Positions 5,960 to 6,757 of a DNA stretch of 6,757 nt are shown here, piece by piece. The stretch's first letter is position 1. Each line of letters opens with the position of its first letter. The notes below the pieces were generated by a model. The model saw only the letters and a program-made list of their open reading frames with translations. It was not told the origin of the DNA and ran no database searches. Origin of the DNA: Myroides sp. (GTDB taxonomy: Bacteria; Bacteroidota; Bacteroidia; Flavobacteriales; Flavobacteriaceae); assembly GCA_018384465.1 (NCBI GenBank), contig JAHAYQ010000249.1, forward strand, positions 1 to 6,757, read 5' to 3'. The translations under genes were made by a program, and so were the position numbers.

Positions 5960-6286
5960 TTAGATTGAATTTGGGGAATGAGGAAATTGTGTAGATAAAA
6001 TTAAACTTGATAGTACCACCAGATAATACAAAATAAGATTAACAAGCAAATACGTAATTTCTTTCCAATTAACTTTGTTTCTATTAATAGATTTTACTGC
6101 TTGGACAATGAGCATGATAACTGAAATAAAAACAGTTAGTACCGAAATAATAAAAACAAATTCAACTATTTCTTTATAAAATTTAAAAGAGGCATTAAAG
6201 TTTAAAAACAAAGCATTTTGAATCGTAAACAAAACAATAAACACATACAAAAACAGTTGATATTTATATATTTTTATGATATTCAT
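5960..6286 (-). CDS. small three-TM membrane protein, function unknown
   Basis: The product is 108 aa and almost entirely hydrophobic, with three apparent membrane segments: about residues 9-30, 41-64 and 77-99. A short basic cytoplasmic loop 'KSINRNKVNWKE' lies between the second and third. There are no catalytic or metal-binding motifs and I recognise no family. Its ATG overlaps the TGA of the preceding gene (ATGA, 6283-6286), which indicates translational coupling. The 2-bp spacing to the next gene makes a three-gene unit. A role as a membrane partner of the anchored protein encoded immediately upstream is plausible from this coupling but is inference. Confidence 0.72.
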   Translation of the reverse strand: MNIIKIYKYQLFLYVFIVLFTIQNALFLNFNASFKFYKEIVEFVFIISVLTVFISVIMLIVQAVKSINRNKVNWKEITYLLVNLILYYLVVLSSLILSTQFPHSPNSI

Positions 6287-6690
6287 TTTATTTTAGCTTT
6301 ATATTTCAAAGTATCTTTTGTAATTATTATAGAATCGAAATACTGTTTATGTTCAAATTCTTTTAAAAAGTCATCTGCATAATTTTTAAAATCATTAATT
6401 TCGATAGATCGTTGAACTGATGAAAATCCATGGTATAATTCAAAGTTTTTAAGCTGTTTTACAGTACCGTTTCGTACATCAATAAAATACCATAAACTAT
6501 CGGCTCTTTTATTTTCAGCCAAAAATATCTTCAATTTATGTTTTTCGTTAAGTTTTTTTATTAACAGCTCTGTTTTTTCACTTGGTTGATAAGAAGGTGC
6601 TTTACGCAATCCCCATACAAAAGGATGAAGATAAAAAAGCATAGGTAAAAGAATAGCGATAATATATAGTGCTGTTAGAGTTTTTTTCAT
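6283..6690 (-). CDS. single-anchor envelope protein, function unknown
   Basis: The 135-aa protein starts from the ATG at 6690. An upstream in-frame ATG at 6726 would add 12 residues but would overlap the end of the preceding gene and displace the obvious N-terminal 'MKKTLTALYIIAILLPMLF', so 6690 is preferred. Residues about 5-25 form one hydrophobic segment with no 'AXA' site or lipobox, which suggests an uncleaved anchor. The remaining 110 residues are hydrophilic and mixed alpha/beta: 'LLIKKLNEKHKLKIFLAE', 'LWYFIDVRNGTVKQL', then a Lys-rich C-terminus ending 'KYKAKIK'. The domain probably faces the periplasm. I do not recognise it. It starts 13 bp after the stop of the upstream beta-barrel gene fragment and overlaps the next gene by 4 bp, so it appears to be in the middle of an operon. 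Confidence 0.7.
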   Translation of the reverse strand: MKKTLTALYIIAILLPMLFYLHPFVWGLRKAPSYQPSEKTELLIKKLNEKHKLKIFLAENKRADSLWYFIDVRNGTVKQLKNFELYHGFSSVQRSIEINDFKNYADDFLKEFEHKQYFDSIIITKDTLKYKAKIK

Positions 6691-6703
6691 TAGAAATCTA
6701 TTA

Positions 6704-6757
6704 CTAAAATTTAATTCGATAATCAATTCCTAGAACATGTTCATAATCAAAACCATT
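6704..6757 (-). CDS. 3' end of a probable outer-membrane beta-barrel protein (5' end outside window)
   Basis: On the - strand the frame is open from the right edge to a TAG at 6704-6706, giving the last 17 residues 'NGFDYEHVLGIDYRIKF'. A terminal Phe preceded by alternating hydrophobic and polar residues is the usual C-terminal beta-signal recognised by the Bam machinery in outer-membrane barrels. The next gene follows after 13 bp in the same direction, with its own good start, which supports this being a genuine gene end. It is too short to name the family, and a chance open frame of 17 codons cannot be fully excluded. Confidence 0.55.
   Translation of the reverse strand, partial: NGFDYEHVLGIDYRIKF

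Noticed and set aside
6691..6726. Longer start (ATG 6726) for the single-anchor protein
   Set aside because: It overlaps the end of the upstream gene fragment and pushes the 'MKKTLTALYII' anchor start inward; 6690 is the natural start.

Overview
The window looks like chromosomal DNA from a member of the Bacteroidota, most likely a low-GC member of the Flavobacteriaceae or a close relative. The signs are AT-rich composition, weak or absent Shine-Dalgarno sequences, a signal peptide ending in 'YAQ', and recognisable flavobacterial families: a DoxX/BT_3928-type protein tail, an OppB/DppB-type permease, a TlpA-like lipoprotein and triose-phosphate isomerase in one row. These assignments come from reading the proteins; no database was searched.

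Left part (1-3145, + strand). The 3' end of a DoxX-family gene is followed by an intergenic region that holds a roughly 200-bp imperfect palindrome bounded by an 8-bp direct repeat. This is a candidate MITE-like element and the most interesting non-coding object here. Then comes a tight three-gene unit with gaps of 1 and 2 bp: an ABC-type peptide permease with no ATPase beside it, a thioredoxin-fold lipoprotein with a WCPDC active site, and tpiA. Two successive hairpin/T-tract structures end this unit.

Middle (3184-5379). A small exported, probably beta-rich protein on the + strand converges on a YihY/BrkB-family membrane protein on the - strand. Upstream of the latter, also on -, is a DUF2459/TIGR02117-type membrane-anchored protein that has no possible ATG start and apparently begins at TTG.

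Right part (5427-6757, - strand). A compact set of uncharacterised genes is read from right to left: the last 17 codons of a probable outer-membrane beta-barrel protein, a single-anchor envelope protein, a three-TM protein joined to it by an ATGA overlap, and a Trp/Tyr/Asn-rich soluble protein 2 bp further on. Spacing argues for co-transcription; the function is unknown. No CRISPR array, tRNA, rRNA, transposase or phage gene was seen.
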